From assembly GCA_047967505.1 (NCBI GenBank), contig CM106538.1: a DNA stretch of 64,000 nucleotides; one strand, given 5' to 3'. The notes beneath the pieces were generated by a model, which saw only the letters and a program-made list of their open reading frames with translations, had not been told where the DNA came from and made no database searches. The stretch's first letter is position 1, and each line of letters starts with the position of its first letter. Of this stretch, positions 1 through 10,740 are shown in pieces. Position numbers and translations under genes: made by a program. Source of the stretch: Dipteris shenzhenensis. Lineage: Eukaryota > Polypodiophyta > Polypodiopsida > Gleicheniales.

Positions 1-1200
1 GCAAGTTTGCCTTTTATGGATCATTTGAAATGAAAGTATGTTTTGGAAGTTAAGATCTCTAAAAATTTATTAAAAAATGAAGTGATTGCATAGATACAGA
101 ACTAGATAACTCAAATAAAAATCAAGGGAGACCAATTGAGAAAATGATACTGATTGAGTGATACCAAGTTATTTGTGTGCTCTTTATATTTTAAGTATGA
201 TGCTAATGAGTTCCAACAATGAAATGCTAGTCTAGGCATTATATTGGATATAAACAGTCTTGCTCAATCAACATATGAGGCTAAAAAAAATTGTTTGTGT
301 GCATCTTCTTATATTTTTGTTTCATTCTATCCATGTTCCAATTCACATTACTTCATGAAAAACTATAACTAAGGACAAGTTTGGGAGTGTAAAAGGGAGA
401 TAGAAAGGAAAATGGAGGAGCAAATGCATGGGAGTTTGAGAATTGGTTAGCTGCATAATTGGAAATAGGCTCTATTGGGCATACATGTGTGTGTGTGTGT
501 GTATGTGTGCACATGCGTGCATGTGCATGTGCATGTGCGTGTGCACATGCACATGCCCATGATATAAAAAATAAAGTAAATTTTTATTTGGTTGCACAAC
601 AGAACTTCTCGTAGGTGGCATTGCTTCAACTTACACTAAAATATACAAGAGGAGGGCAAAAATTAAACGCTCTTCAAATTTCACATTTATAGAAGGGATA
701 TAATCATTGACCCCAAAACTCATAGTAGGGGTTTATAAAAGAGGGAGAAACGGATTACAGAGGGGTTTTAAAAATACCATTTGAATGCATGTTGTATACA
801 TGGTTTACACAAGGTGGACCCCTCGAGTTGTGCCTGTACCATGGATGATTTTTTCAACTTAGTTTCGTTAAGAAGTTAAAATTTTATATTGGTATCAAAA
901 GTATGTATCTAATAAGGATCTATCTCCGGGCCATTTTTCTCCATTGTCTCATGTCTCAACTTCTTTGCTATGATCTAAAGTGAAAGTAGAAGATGGAGGG
1001 AAATTGATATGACCTATGCTTTTCTTGCCATCGATGGACCAATAGCCAAATTGAAATGTTCTTTGTAGTAGACGTGAATCAATGTCCTTTTATCTGCCTC
1101 ACATTAGGTTTCATCCTACATCATGTAATAAAAATAACTTTAAAAGTTATCTCAATAGATTAAAACAGTAATAGTAAGAGCTAACCAAAAAACATGTTGG
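1..1200. other. AT-rich DNA with no recognised gene
   Basis: No reading frame here looks like a known protein. The stretch is AT-rich, with short poly-A runs and one TG/CATG microsatellite. It lies beyond the 3' end of the ParB-like pseudogene, so further decayed exons of that gene could be hidden here. Confidence 0.6.
485..556. repeat. TG / GCATGT microsatellite
   Basis: A run of TG dinucleotides passes into alternating TGCATG and GTGCACATG units. Alternating purine-pyrimidine DNA of this kind can adopt Z-form. No gene is associated with it. Confidence 0.85.
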
Positions 1201-4150
1201 CGTTATGTAGGGAGCCCTTACCAATAAAGATGGTCATGTCCAACACATTTTTCATTGATGACACTCATCCTTGCCCTAGAGTGTAGGTCTGAATGAAAAA
1301 TTACAACATGCCAAAGTGTTGCCATTGTTATCATCATGAACTGCTCAAGAAGACTCATTAGCTCCTTTGCCTTGTAAGGAACTTTGTTGAATGTAGATCA
1401 TAGAACATTAAAACCATATATGGTAAATCTACAATGACCAATATGTACTCATTCTTTGAAACTATCTTTGACAGTTCATTGCAATCACCATCGACCACAT
1501 AGTAAAAATTTGGTGTATGGTCCTCTCCCCGATTGAACTCTAACACATCATCACAAACAGTGACAGTTTACTGTCATGGTTAACAGTCTTTTTCTTTGAT
1601 AGCCCAATCAATGAGTTGCTTGACACTAGCCAGGCATCATCATACTCTTAGATCCCTTCATGCCTCATTTCTAAAAGATATTGTCAAAATAATAATTTAA
1701 TGTTTTTATGGATCAAGAAATATCAAGTTTCAAAAACAATTATCATTATCGTATGCATACCAAATTTGACATTAAGTTTAAAAAACAATTATCATTGTCA
1801 TATGCATACCAAATTTGACATACCATTCTTTTAAAGACATTAAAATTTGGAGCAAGGCTCTCCATTTTACTACTCTTGAGGTATTCTTCTCGAATAGCTT
1901 CCCAATCTGGAATGTTCAATTGTCGGATCATTGATTCTTGCATTCGCAACTATATTTTATGCTTGCGTTAATACACATGTAGCATTTATTCTACTTTCAC
2001 ATTAAAAATAAAATGTCTTCAAATACTTTTTATATAGATATTAATTTAAAACAAATAAAAGCATCATGCTAAAAAGGAGAGAGGTTTACTTACTCATCAA
2101 ACTCATTGCCCATTTCTTCCAGAGAGAGATCGCTAGATACAACTCTACCTACAACTAATAAGAGCCTTATCCTTTTTTCCTTGCATACTCTTCCATGCTG
2201 TGGCTCGAATCTCCTTGGGTAAATCCTTCATCACCTAGTTGTCCTTGCTTTTTAAAGGCAATAATTTCCTTTTCCCTTTGATTGCAAAATTTTCCCACTA
2301 TGAAAACTTCATTTATCATATCCCATACCTCACCACTCTGCAAAGTAATCTGGAGCATTCCATCCCATGCTTTGAAGTTGTTGTTAGGCCTTGATGGATC
2401 TTTAATGGTGGCAGAAATCCTGGTCTCATTTAACACATCCAATCAAAACTCAAGAGTGATTAAAGTACGATCTTATTTGAGTTTTATAACAAATTCGTTG
2501 TGATAAAACTGCACCCTTTCAATCCATGACATGGATTTTTGATAGTCATTATCGTTATCGTGATCGAAGGCCAACAAGATTGCTTCCTCAATAGTCAAGC
2601 CGACATAGACAGTGCAATTACATGTCTTGTAAAATTGATTGCAAGGAAACTCAACATTAAGTTGTTGCTTTGCTTATGTTGAATGAGAGCCTCCAAGGAT
2701 GTAATAGTAGTAATCATTGGCTTTTCGATGATCAAAAGAATCCTTGTTGGGACAATCGGTCAAATCCGCCATTATAATGAAATTGTGAAATTGACAACTT
2801 GTGCATGTGGATTTTTCTTCATCCTTGTCTTCAAGTTCTCAATATGTGAAGGTTGAATTGCACGTACCTTTAAAGGGCGAAGGCCAGTGCTAGGATCCAT
2901 AGGAGGTCTGAGAGCATGATCAATGTGCAAGAAAAATGTTTGGCGATCTACAAGGTTATCTCATTGCACCTTTGGACGAAATTTGTTTTGATATGTATTT
3001 GAAGTACCATCTCCTATTTTTGCTCCACGTAATTATAGGTAACTACCCTTTTCAAATTCAATGACATCCCTTGTCTCTCTCTCCTCTTTTCTTTCCTTTG
3101 ACCCCTTTCCTGATTTACTTCATTTTCTTGTTTAAGCAATAGAAAGAGTCTCCACTACAAATCATATGAAGGAATCATACTTGGACCCTTTATTAGTTTT
3201 TTATGTGAGGATGGAGCACTCAAACCATGCCCTTCCAAGGGTGCACTTAAACCATGAGAGTTTGGATAAGAAGGAACATTAAATCCATGTGAACTAGAAG
3301 AAACAAGAGCTCTTAATACATGACTGCTTGTGCCAAATTTTTCAACTTCATGAATAGAATATCCTTTTCCTTTTGACATCGAATAGCCCAATCCTTTGAT
3401 TGGGGATGTTGAAGTATCCTCTTCAAAATCCTCCTCATGCCCCTTCAAAGAACTCCTAGAGGTAGATACGTCCATCTCTTCAATTGTCTCATCGACCTCC
3501 GCAATTTGATTAGTCAAATGGTGAATAAGATCCTGAACACACAAAGAATTAAATTGAATCACTCATTTTTCTAAAGGAAATCTACACAAAAAGAAGAAAT
3601 ATATAATTAGGTTTGAAAAATAGCTAACCTTTCCTTCTGCCTTGATTTTTTTCAATTGTTTTGCTATAGTAGGTGGAGTCACAGCTTTGTAAGAAAACTT
3701 GTCCTCCAAGATGACACAAACAAGAGGTCTCTTGTTGTTATCAAGCCCTAGCATTTTGACTGCTCCAATATTTGGCTCACTTTTGGCTATGTCTTTGATC
3801 TTTATAATTGGATTGAAAATAGATCTTCTATTGGGAAGTGTCTTTGAAAGAACCAATGCCATATCTTCTATATCAGAATCAACTTTGATGGACTATTTCA
3901 AATCTTAAACTTTCTGCACTTCAGCATTGTCCCATAATTTTCAAAGATGCAAATAGTTATCATCACCAGGATCAAGAACATCATAAATTTGTTGAAGTTG
4001 TTGCACATTTGAATTTGAATCTTTGCCAATTCTCTTCAATTCCTTGGTATCTGTCTTTGTCAACTTCATCTTCTTGCTTTTGGATGGAGCATCCATTTTG
4101 GAGGGCTTTCCAAAGTTATGGATCTCTCCAAAAGTTTGTTTATTGGACAT
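1200..4150 (-). pseudogene. Decayed gene: ParB-like domain plus methyltransferase-like domain
   Basis: Read on the minus strand from an ATG at 4150, one frame can be followed through several exons, broken by stops and at least one frameshift. The N-terminal part (4150-3620) is lysine-rich. An intron-like gap follows, then a Ser/Gly-rich stretch (3560-3155). A better conserved part (about 2950-2167) contains ILGGSHST followed by a region rich in DHDNDNDY; the GG(N/S)H turn resembles the ParB/sulfiredoxin-like fold. A splice donor is plausible near 2092, with further exons at about 1949-1829 and 1560-1200. The last exon holds ILVIVDLPY, then after a frameshift GFN, and later LWHVVIFHS, resembling the D-P-P-Y region of N6-type methyltransferases. 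About ten internal stops (TGA, TAA, TAG) all sit where CGA, CAA or CAG would fit. It cannot encode a full protein. Domain identity is inferred from motifs only. Confidence 0.55.
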
Positions 4151-4749
4151 AGCTACAAAACAAAAGAAGAAATTTGAAATATTTCAAATATATTAGAGCA
4201 AAATTTCATAAAGAAAGAAGGGAAGACAAATCAAAGCTAACATTAAATTCACACAAAGGATTTGATAGAAAACACATTCAAAATACATACAAAATATATT
4301 ACAAATACATAAGAAATCTTTACTATGAAAAAGCAACTCTTGTTGCTCATTATTAGAACGTGAATTTACATTCCTATTTGAAATAATTTAAAATATGCTT
4401 CTACAATTAATTGTTTTAGTCAAGTTTAAATTCCTATTCGAAAAAATTTGAATTATGTTTCTAAACCTAATGGTTTTAGTAAAAATTGGACAACAAATCA
4501 CAAAATATTACAAAAACACAAAACATTTAGATTAAAAAACCTAAATTGCAATACACTAAATATGCAAAAAATTACAAGTTTTAAGGTTTAACTCTAGCTA
4601 AACATAACCAAAATTCTTTTGAAAGCTAGCAAATTCTACCCTTATAGAGGTCAAATTTCCCAAATATTCATGTTGGGAACATTTTGAGGCTATGTAAGGT
4701 GGCTAAGGCTTGTAAGAGCTAAGGTAGCTAAGACATATGCTTTTGCATG

Positions 4750-5060
4750 CAAGCGAGCTAGCTAAGGTGGCTAAGGCTAGAGCTACCTAAGGAGGCTAAG
4801 GCAGATGCTTTTGCATGCAAGCAAGAAGCGACTAAGAGCAAGTGGCAATGAGGTAGCATGGGCGAGGTAAGCGAGCAATCAAGCAGTAGCAAGCAACGAG
4901 AGCTAGCATGGGCAAAGCAAGCAAGGGGCAACAACCAAGCTAGCAGTAAGCAAGCGAGCAACAACAAGCAAGGGGAAGCAACCAAGCTAGCCACCAAGAA
5001 AGCAAGGGGAAGCAACAAAGCTAGCCACCAAGCAACCAACAAGCAAGGGTTAGCACAAAG
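4750..5060. repeat. AAGCAAG / CTAAGG low-complexity tract in the LTR
   Basis: Short units such as GCTAAGGTGGCTAAGG and AGCAAGCGAGCAAC repeat imperfectly. Open frames exist on both strands (for example plus 4858-5094) but consist only of Lys/Gln/Ser or Leu/Ala/Ser runs made by the repeat. I take it as LTR sequence and not as a gene. Confidence 0.7.
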
Positions 5061-5070
5061 AAATCCAATC

Positions 5071-5524
5071 GATGATATCATTGATTGGATATAGAGAGGA
5101 GCATGAGCATGCAAGCCGGTCGATGATATTATTGAATTGATGCTCGCCAATTCGATGATATCATCGATTGGCTTCGAAGAAGCAAGTGGGTCGATGATAT
5201 CATCAACCTGATGCTTGCCAGGTCGATGATATCATCGATTGGCTTTGCCATGCTTTACATGGCTTTTACTATGCCTTAAAAGTTGGCCAATGATATCATC
5301 AACCTGGCACTCGCTAGGTTGATGATATCATCGACTGGCTTTGCCATTCTTTGCATTGCTTTTGCTATGCTTTGGAAGCTGATCGATGATATCATCGACC
5401 TAGTGCTCGCCAGGTCTATGATATCATCGACTGGAAATAGGTGCCTATGCATGGCCTTTGCCATGCTTTGCAAGCCGATCGATGATATCATCGACTCGGC
5501 ACTCACTAGGTTGATGATATCATC
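5071..5524. repeat. Array of eleven GATGATATCATC palindromes, 32/64-bp spacing
   Basis: The self-complementary 12-mer GATGATATCATC or a near variant begins at 5071, 5122, 5154, 5193, 5225, 5289, 5321, 5385, 5417, 5481 and 5513. Seven copies are perfect, and several extend to TCGATGATATCATCGA. From 5122 the sites come in pairs exactly 32 bp apart, and from 5193 the pairs repeat every 96 bp. The 64-bp linkers share a CATGCTTTGCATGGC-like sequence. The array lies inside the copia LTR. Function is unknown; a bound dimeric factor or hairpin formation in the RNA are both possible. Confidence 0.9.
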
Positions 5525-5925
5525 TACTGGCTTATAATAGTCCTTTGCCATGCTTTCCATGGCTTTTTCATGCAAGCTGTGTGAAGAGAGTGGGAGAGAA
5601 GTAAGGAGTCTCACTTGCAGCTTTCTCACATACACAATGGGGGAATATACACAAAGGTGGAGGTTGAAAACAGTTTTCCTCTTCTTAGTTGTGAAAGCCA
5701 AAAGAACTCTCTCTTAGTACAAAAGGAATAGATGAACCCTATATGTGGGTCTCAAACCAAAGTCAGCTAACCTAGGTGGCATACTAACTGAGCCACTAAC
5801 TAGAGTACATAAAGATAGCTATTATTCATGGGTGGTGTACCAACCGCATCTGTAGCTAACAAGTCGGTGACATAAATGCACAACATCACCCTGGCATATC
5901 ACGAGTGGAGCTCAATATCTCAACA

Positions 5926-5934
5926 CTCCCCCTC
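5926..5934 (-). other. Polypurine tract of the copia element
   Basis: On the minus strand GAGGGGGAG directly precedes the LTR start TGTTGAG. This is the usual primer site for plus-strand DNA synthesis in Ty1-copia elements and fixes the inner LTR border. Confidence 0.85.
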
Positions 5935-5944
5935 AAGCCCAATC

Positions 5945-6445
5945 CTACTTTCTACACACCAAGTAGGTCTTTGAACTTGCGCAGCTTCTCTACACCCAAT
6001 GCCTTCATGAATTTGTCAGCTACCTGGTCCTCTGTGCTGACATAAACTAGATCAATAAAACCTGCTAGAACCTTCTCCTGCACATAGTGATAATGCACCT
6101 CAATGTGCTTTGTTCTAGCATGTTAGACTGGGTTATTTGCCAAGTGTATAGTACTCATGTTGTCACAATAAATGACAACTGGCCCATCTGTAGACTGATG
6201 CATATCATAAAGTAGCTTAGCAACCAAGCTGCCTCACATGCAGCCATTGTTGCATCCTTGCACTCAACCTCTATGCTCGACAAGGCAACTGTAGGCTGTT
6301 TCTTGCTGCTCCAAGTGACTGTAACACTCCCAAAAGAGAACACATATCCACTAGTAGATCGTCTATCAGATAAACTACCAACCTAATCAGCATCAGTGTA
6401 TCCATGCAATTGTATCTAAACCCCAATCTCATAAAATAGTCCATA
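5945..6445 (-). pseudogene. Copia RNase H and polyprotein C-terminus
   Basis: The minus-strand frame has HGYTDAD, then SGYVFSFGS and TWSSKKQPTVALSS, the hallmark of the Ty1-copia RNase H domain. The usual EAEY is replaced by EVEC, so a catalytic glutamate context is altered. Premature stops occur at GV-stop-IQL and DAD-stop-VGS, and a frameshift lies near 6155-6170, after which the C-terminal region continues in another frame to the polypurine tract. It is not functional. Confidence 0.85.
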
Positions 6446-7417
6446 CTACAATGTGGACTTCACATACCTCAGTATGCATCTAGCCACATCCAAATGTGGT
6501 TTCCTTGGAGCCTGCATAAACTGACTTACCAGCCCAACAGCATAGCTCAAATCTGGCCTGGTAATAGTCATATAAATCAAACTTCCTACTATGCATCTGT
6601 AAATAGTAGGGTCTTCCAGAAACTCACTTGCATCTACACTCAACTTCACATTCTGCTCCAAAGGAACTGAAATAGGCTTACAGCATGTCATCCCATATTT
6701 GGACAGCATGTCCAATCCATACTACCTCTGCAAGAGCCATATCCCACTTGTGGATCTAATCACCTCAATGCCCAAGAAATAACGCAGCTCTCCCAAATCC
6801 TTCATCTCAAACTTCTGCTTTAATAGCATTTTCACATGAAGGATATCTTCATCACTATCACCTGTGATGATCAAATCATCAACATAAATGACAAGTAGCA
6901 TAATGCCTTTCTCTGTTTTTCTCACATAAAGTGAGAAATCTGCCTTGGAAATTTGAAATCCAATAGTGACAATATAGTGTCCTATCTTGTCAAACCATGC
7001 TCTGGGTGCTTGCTTCAAGCCATACAAGGCTTTCTTCAACCTGCAAACAAACTCAAGATGAATAGCATGAACATAACCTTGTGGCTGCTCCATATAGACC
7101 TCTTCTTGCAAATCACCATGCAAGAAAGCATTCTTTACATCCATCTGATGTAAAGACCATCCCTTTGATGTAGCCATAGCAATGACTGCTCTTAGGGTTG
7201 CCATCCTTGCAACCGGACTAAATGTTTCTTCATAATCAATGCCATATATATGTGTGTACCCCTTGACAACTAATATTGCCTTGTATTTATTCACACAACT
7301 GCCTGCATTGTGCTTCACCTTATAAACCCACTTGCAGCCAATTGCATTCTTGTATTTAGGCAAAGGCACCAATTCCCATGTAGCATCTACTTTCAAGGCA
7401 TCCATTTCTTCATCCAT
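6446..7417 (-). pseudogene. Copia reverse transcriptase
   Basis: The long minus-strand frame 7417-6722 carries the copia RT signature: WKYKVKHNA-type start region, VARMATLRAVIAMA, QMDVKNAFLHGDL, LKKALYGLKQAPRAW and the catalytic YVDDLIITG. A single TAG at 6719-6721 separates it from the RT/RNase H connection at 6715-6446 (LSKYGMTCCKPISVPL, YMTITRPDLSYAV). The TAG sits where copia elements usually have Gln. Apart from that stop the RT core looks catalytically complete, which suggests fairly recent loss. Confidence 0.93.
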
Positions 7418-8242
7418 GGCTTTCTCCCATTTTTATTTTCCCATGGCTTGCTCAAAAGAAGTGGGTCCTAGTTCTTCTATCACTTTGACCATATAGGCAT
7501 AGTGAATGGCTGTAAGTCCATCATATTTCAGCCTATCCACAAGATACTTAACTTTGGTAGACTTGTGCAAAATAGGCTCACTACTAGGTTCTCTCAAAAC
7601 ATCCCTTGTCTTCCTTACTCCAAGTGTAACAACAGAAGGAATACCCAACTCATCATCAAGGCTTTGTTCTGAGCCATTGGATTCACCATCCACATAAGAG
7701 TGACCTGCATTCACATCAACCATGGGCTGATCTACCTTCTCTTTTCCCTTTCGTGATACTTGCATACCACTATTTGCATTGCTTTGAGAAGATTCTCTTG
7801 ATCTCAATCTGCCTGTCCATGGCAAAGTATGTGAACCACTACTAGAGGACACTATAGGTCCACTAATATTTTGTGATTGCTGCTGTGAATTCTATGTAGC
7901 ATTACAATTTTGTGCATCTACATCATCAATCACATTTATTGGTTTATACCAGCTGCTCATCTCATAAAAAACAACATATTTGCTCATTGTAAACTTACGA
8001 GTAGAAGGGTTATAGCATCTATACCCTTTCTGCTATAGGGAATAACCAATAAAGATGCACTTCTCAACTTTTGGGTCCAACTTGGATCTCAACTCACCTG
8101 GCACATGAACATAGGCAATGCAACCAAAAACATTCAAATGAGAAATATCTGGTTTCCTACCAGTACACCTCTCCTTTAGCATCATGCCATGTATTGCTGC
8201 AGTGGGAGTCCTGTTCATTATGTAGACTATTGTAGCAACTGG
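7418..8242 (-). pseudogene. Copia integrase C-terminus and linker
   Basis: The frame 8269-8033 contains YIMNRTPTAAIHGM and HLNVFGCIAYVHVP, typical of the end of the copia integrase core, followed by FIGYSL and a TAG stop. The same frame continues as QKGYRCYNPSTRKFT, the usual next motif, so the stop is a point mutation. A Ser-rich linker (7852-7433) leads to the RT domain, with further stops at AT-stop-NSQ (TAG) and GK-stop-KWE (TAA). The first residues of the frame, upstream of position 8242, belong to the gypsy LTR and not to copia. Confidence 0.85.
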
Positions 8243-8894
8243 TAGCCAAAAGAGGGGGGTCTCTCCCAATTAATGTATCCTCCCACATGCATGGTGTGTG
8301 TGGAAAAGTCTCCCATGTGGGCTAGGCGGTTACGCACTCTCAATTGTGTGCGACAACCCTTTGCCTCAATTTTCCACATAAATCAAGCCCCATATCTCAA
8401 GTCTATGATACTCCCTTGGTCTCTTCCCAATTTTATAATATGTTCAAACCTCTAGGAGGACAAGTGGAGGGTTGGCACAAGGAATCTTGCCACCTCATCC
8501 TACTTTTCCCATTATTTAACTTGCTCTCTTGGACCTTCTATACCTCCCCCACATGGGCCTATCCCATATGGAGGGAATAACTCAATATAATATCCATCTC
8601 CACCTATTTTATATAGCTTCTCCCATGGACTTTGAGCCATATCTCACTAAATGCAGCCTAGGTGGAGGGGTGGCACATGGAGGAGCCATGCCACCTTACA
8701 TTTTATAATATTACTATCATGGATTATGTACAACACACCTTATGGGTCCTCTTACATGGAAGGGTGGCACATGGTCATGCCCTGCCACCTCAACCTTGGG
8801 CCCTATGCACACCATATTTTATTATACTATTGCCACATATACAAACACACATACATATTCATGCCTTTTTCCTTAGACAATTTTATCCATAACA
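8243..8894 (-). repeat. 3' LTR of the gypsy element (U3 only)
   Basis: In the minus sense it starts TGTTATGGATAA next to a polypurine tract. It matches 19289-19913 almost perfectly, with an extra 26 bp near 8351-8376. Homology ends at TAGCCAAAAG (8243), beyond which copia integrase sequence begins, so the LTR is truncated before its R and U5 regions. Confidence 0.9.
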
Positions 8895-10239
8895 GTTCCC
8901 CCCCCCAGGCAGGGAATGCACAGCACTTCCATGCCTGGGTGCATCACGCACAAAGAAAGGCTTGAGGTAACGCTTGTTGATCACCTTCTTGCCATATGGT
9001 TCATGCAGCTCCTGAACTTGTACAAACCCATTGCTACGTTCCTTGATGACTTTGTATGGACGAGTCCACAGCGGCAGAAACTTCTTATCCATTTGGTGGT
9101 CCAATCTGTTATCAAAGCATAGCACAATATCCCCCTCAGCAAAGTGTCTTTCCCATCCCTTGCGAATCTTAGCATCCAATCGGGCCTTTTGTCGATTCTT
9201 TTGGATCTCTGTTTGGTGTAGTGCAAGGTGTCGGGTTTCATCTAACTTCTCAAGTACCACCAATCTGGCCTCTACATGTTCATCTTCTGTCATCCTTTGT
9301 TCCTGTGCCAATCTCAAGGCCGGAATCTCTATCTCTAGTGGTAAAACTGCCTCAGTACCATACACCAACTCAAAAGGAGTGTGACCTGTAGATGTTTTAT
9401 GAGTGATGTTGTAAGCCCACATGGCTTCAGTGACCTTCTGATCCCATTGGCTCCTGTTACCTGTGGCCATTTTTCCCATGGTTTTACAAAGGAGGCCATT
9501 GGTCCGCTCTGTTTGACCCATGGATGCTGGATAATAGGTGCTAGAGGTGTGATGATCAATACCCATGCGATCCATGAGTAACTCCACTGCTTCATTTAAG
9601 AATGGACTCCCATGGTCAGAGACTATCTCCATGGGTGTCCCAAACCTTGTGCAGATATGTTCAAATATGAAATTTAAAACTGCCTTGCCATTTGCAGTAG
9701 GGAGGGCGATAGCTTCAGCCCACTTAGTGACATACTGAGTGGCTACAAAAGATACTTCTTTTTGGGGGCAGTCATGGGCAAGGGCCCGACAAAATCTATT
9801 CCCCACTTCTGAAACGGATGGATGGACATCACTGGGTGATGTTGCCCAGGACGCAAATCCTTCCTACCAAAGAATTGACATGGTTCACAGGTTTTGCAAT
9901 ACAAAGTGACATCCTTGAACAAGGTCGGCCAATAGTATCCAGCATGTAAAATCTTCTTAGCTGTATAGTCACTGGCATAGTGGCCTCCACAAAATCCATC
10001 ATGATAATGCTTCAATACCTTAGGCACTTCATCTGCATCAATGGCCCGTCTTAGTACCCCATCCATGCCTTGACGGTACAACACCCCATCAAGGAGGGTG
10101 TAGCGCCTACTATCTCTGCAGATCTTCTTTCTCTCATAGCTAGTACTTTCTGAAGGAAAGGAGAAAGCAATCAGAAACTTGTAGATACCACCATACCATG
10201 GATCCCCAACTTCTATGGCTGCTACAAGGGTTACATCAA
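8883..10239 (-). pseudogene. Gypsy integrase
   Basis: The zinc-binding HHCC domain is clear: HYHDGFCGGH, then CKTCEPCQ. The catalytic core follows with WGIDFVGPL (first Asp), VSDHGSPF (second Asp) and GQTERTNG (Glu), so the D-D-E triad is present. The C-terminal part has a GPY/F-like segment (TRPYKVIKE) and ends KRYLKPFFV; no chromodomain is evident. A one-base deletion near 9750 splits the core between first and second Asp, so full-length integrase could not be made without a frameshift. Confidence 0.9.
8895..8915 (-). other. Polypurine tract of the gypsy element
   Basis: On the minus strand a run of G residues (GGGGGGGGGAAC) immediately precedes the LTR start TGTTATGG. The pol frame runs through this tract and ends 12 bases inside the LTR at TAA (8883-8885). 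Confidence 0.75.
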
Positions 10240-10737
10240 GGCACTCCTCTAAATCAATCAAAGCATTTTTCAAGTTGGAACAACCCCCTTTTACAATTTT
10301 GAAAGAAAAATCATACTCTTGTAGAACTGCCAACCATTTGGCCAACCGCCCCATGGGATTTGGTGATTGAAGAACCTGCTTTGCAAGACCAGTGCTAGTG
10401 AGTATAAAGAAGGACTTTCCAGCCACATAATGCTTAAATTTCTCAATGCAAAACACCAAAGACAAGGCATGCTTGCGGCCTCTGAATAGCGTCGCTCAAT
10501 GTCGAGCAATTGTCAAGAAGCAAATCGAACGGGATACATGAACCGATCTTCCCCTTGCTGGAGAAGAACACCTGCCAGAGTGTGCTCACCAAACCCAGGA
10601 TTGATATAGAAAGTCTTTGACCAATCTGGATTGCGTAGAATGGGTTCTGAAGCCAGAGCATTCTTGATTTGTGCAAATCCATGATCACAATCCTCATCCC
10701 AAGAGAAATCAACCCCATCTTTTAATAGCATAGTCAT
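10240..10737 (-). pseudogene. Gypsy RNase H
   Basis: After a TGA at 10738-10740 the RT frame continues as VDFSWDEDCDHGFAQIK and LRNPDWSKTFYINPGFGEHTLAGVLLQQ, the gypsy RNase H connection and first motif, then YSEAASMPCL and FKHYVAGKSFF. The first catalytic position reads NPG where D is usual (for example D-A-S), so activity is doubtful. A TGA stop and a frameshift near 10465-10510 break the domain. The stop positions fit CGA-to-TGA changes. Confidence 0.85.
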
Positions 10738-10740
10738 GGG

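Larger units (their letters stand above)
4671..5925 (-). repeat. 3' LTR of the Ty1-copia element
   Basis: The segment is bounded by TGTTG at 4671 and CAACA at 5925, a matching short terminal inverted repeat. It abuts a polypurine tract on its inner side, as expected for a 3' LTR. At about 1.25 kb it is long for a copia LTR. It contains a low-complexity AAGCAAG-type stretch (about 4750-5060) and the palindrome array described separately. The left flank ATTCA would be one copy of the target duplication; the other cannot be seen because the 5' end is lost. Confidence 0.8.
4671..8242 (-). mobile_element. Ty1-copia retrotransposon, 5' part missing
   Basis: On the minus strand the order is integrase C-terminus, linker, reverse transcriptase, RNase H, polypurine tract and 3' LTR, which is the Ty1-copia order with integrase before RT. 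Gag, protease, most of integrase and the 5' LTR are absent, because the sequence switches at 8242/8243 to the LTR of a gypsy element. No continuation of the copia element appears beyond the far end of that element, so this is not a simple nested insertion. The frame is broken by several stops, mostly TAG. The element is not autonomous. Confidence 0.9.

Noticed and set aside
4758-5150. Leu/Ala-rich 130-codon frame in the copia LTR
   Set aside because: It is produced by the AAGCAAG-type repeat; no homology or start context supports a gene.
5071-5524. CRISPR-like array of regularly spaced repeats
   Set aside because: The repeat is a 12-bp palindrome, the linkers are themselves repeated and not unique, and the array lies in a plant LTR.
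8651-8965. Plus-strand frames over the gypsy LTR
   Set aside because: They are repeated identically in both LTR copies, lie opposite to the element's transcription, and have no homology to known proteins.
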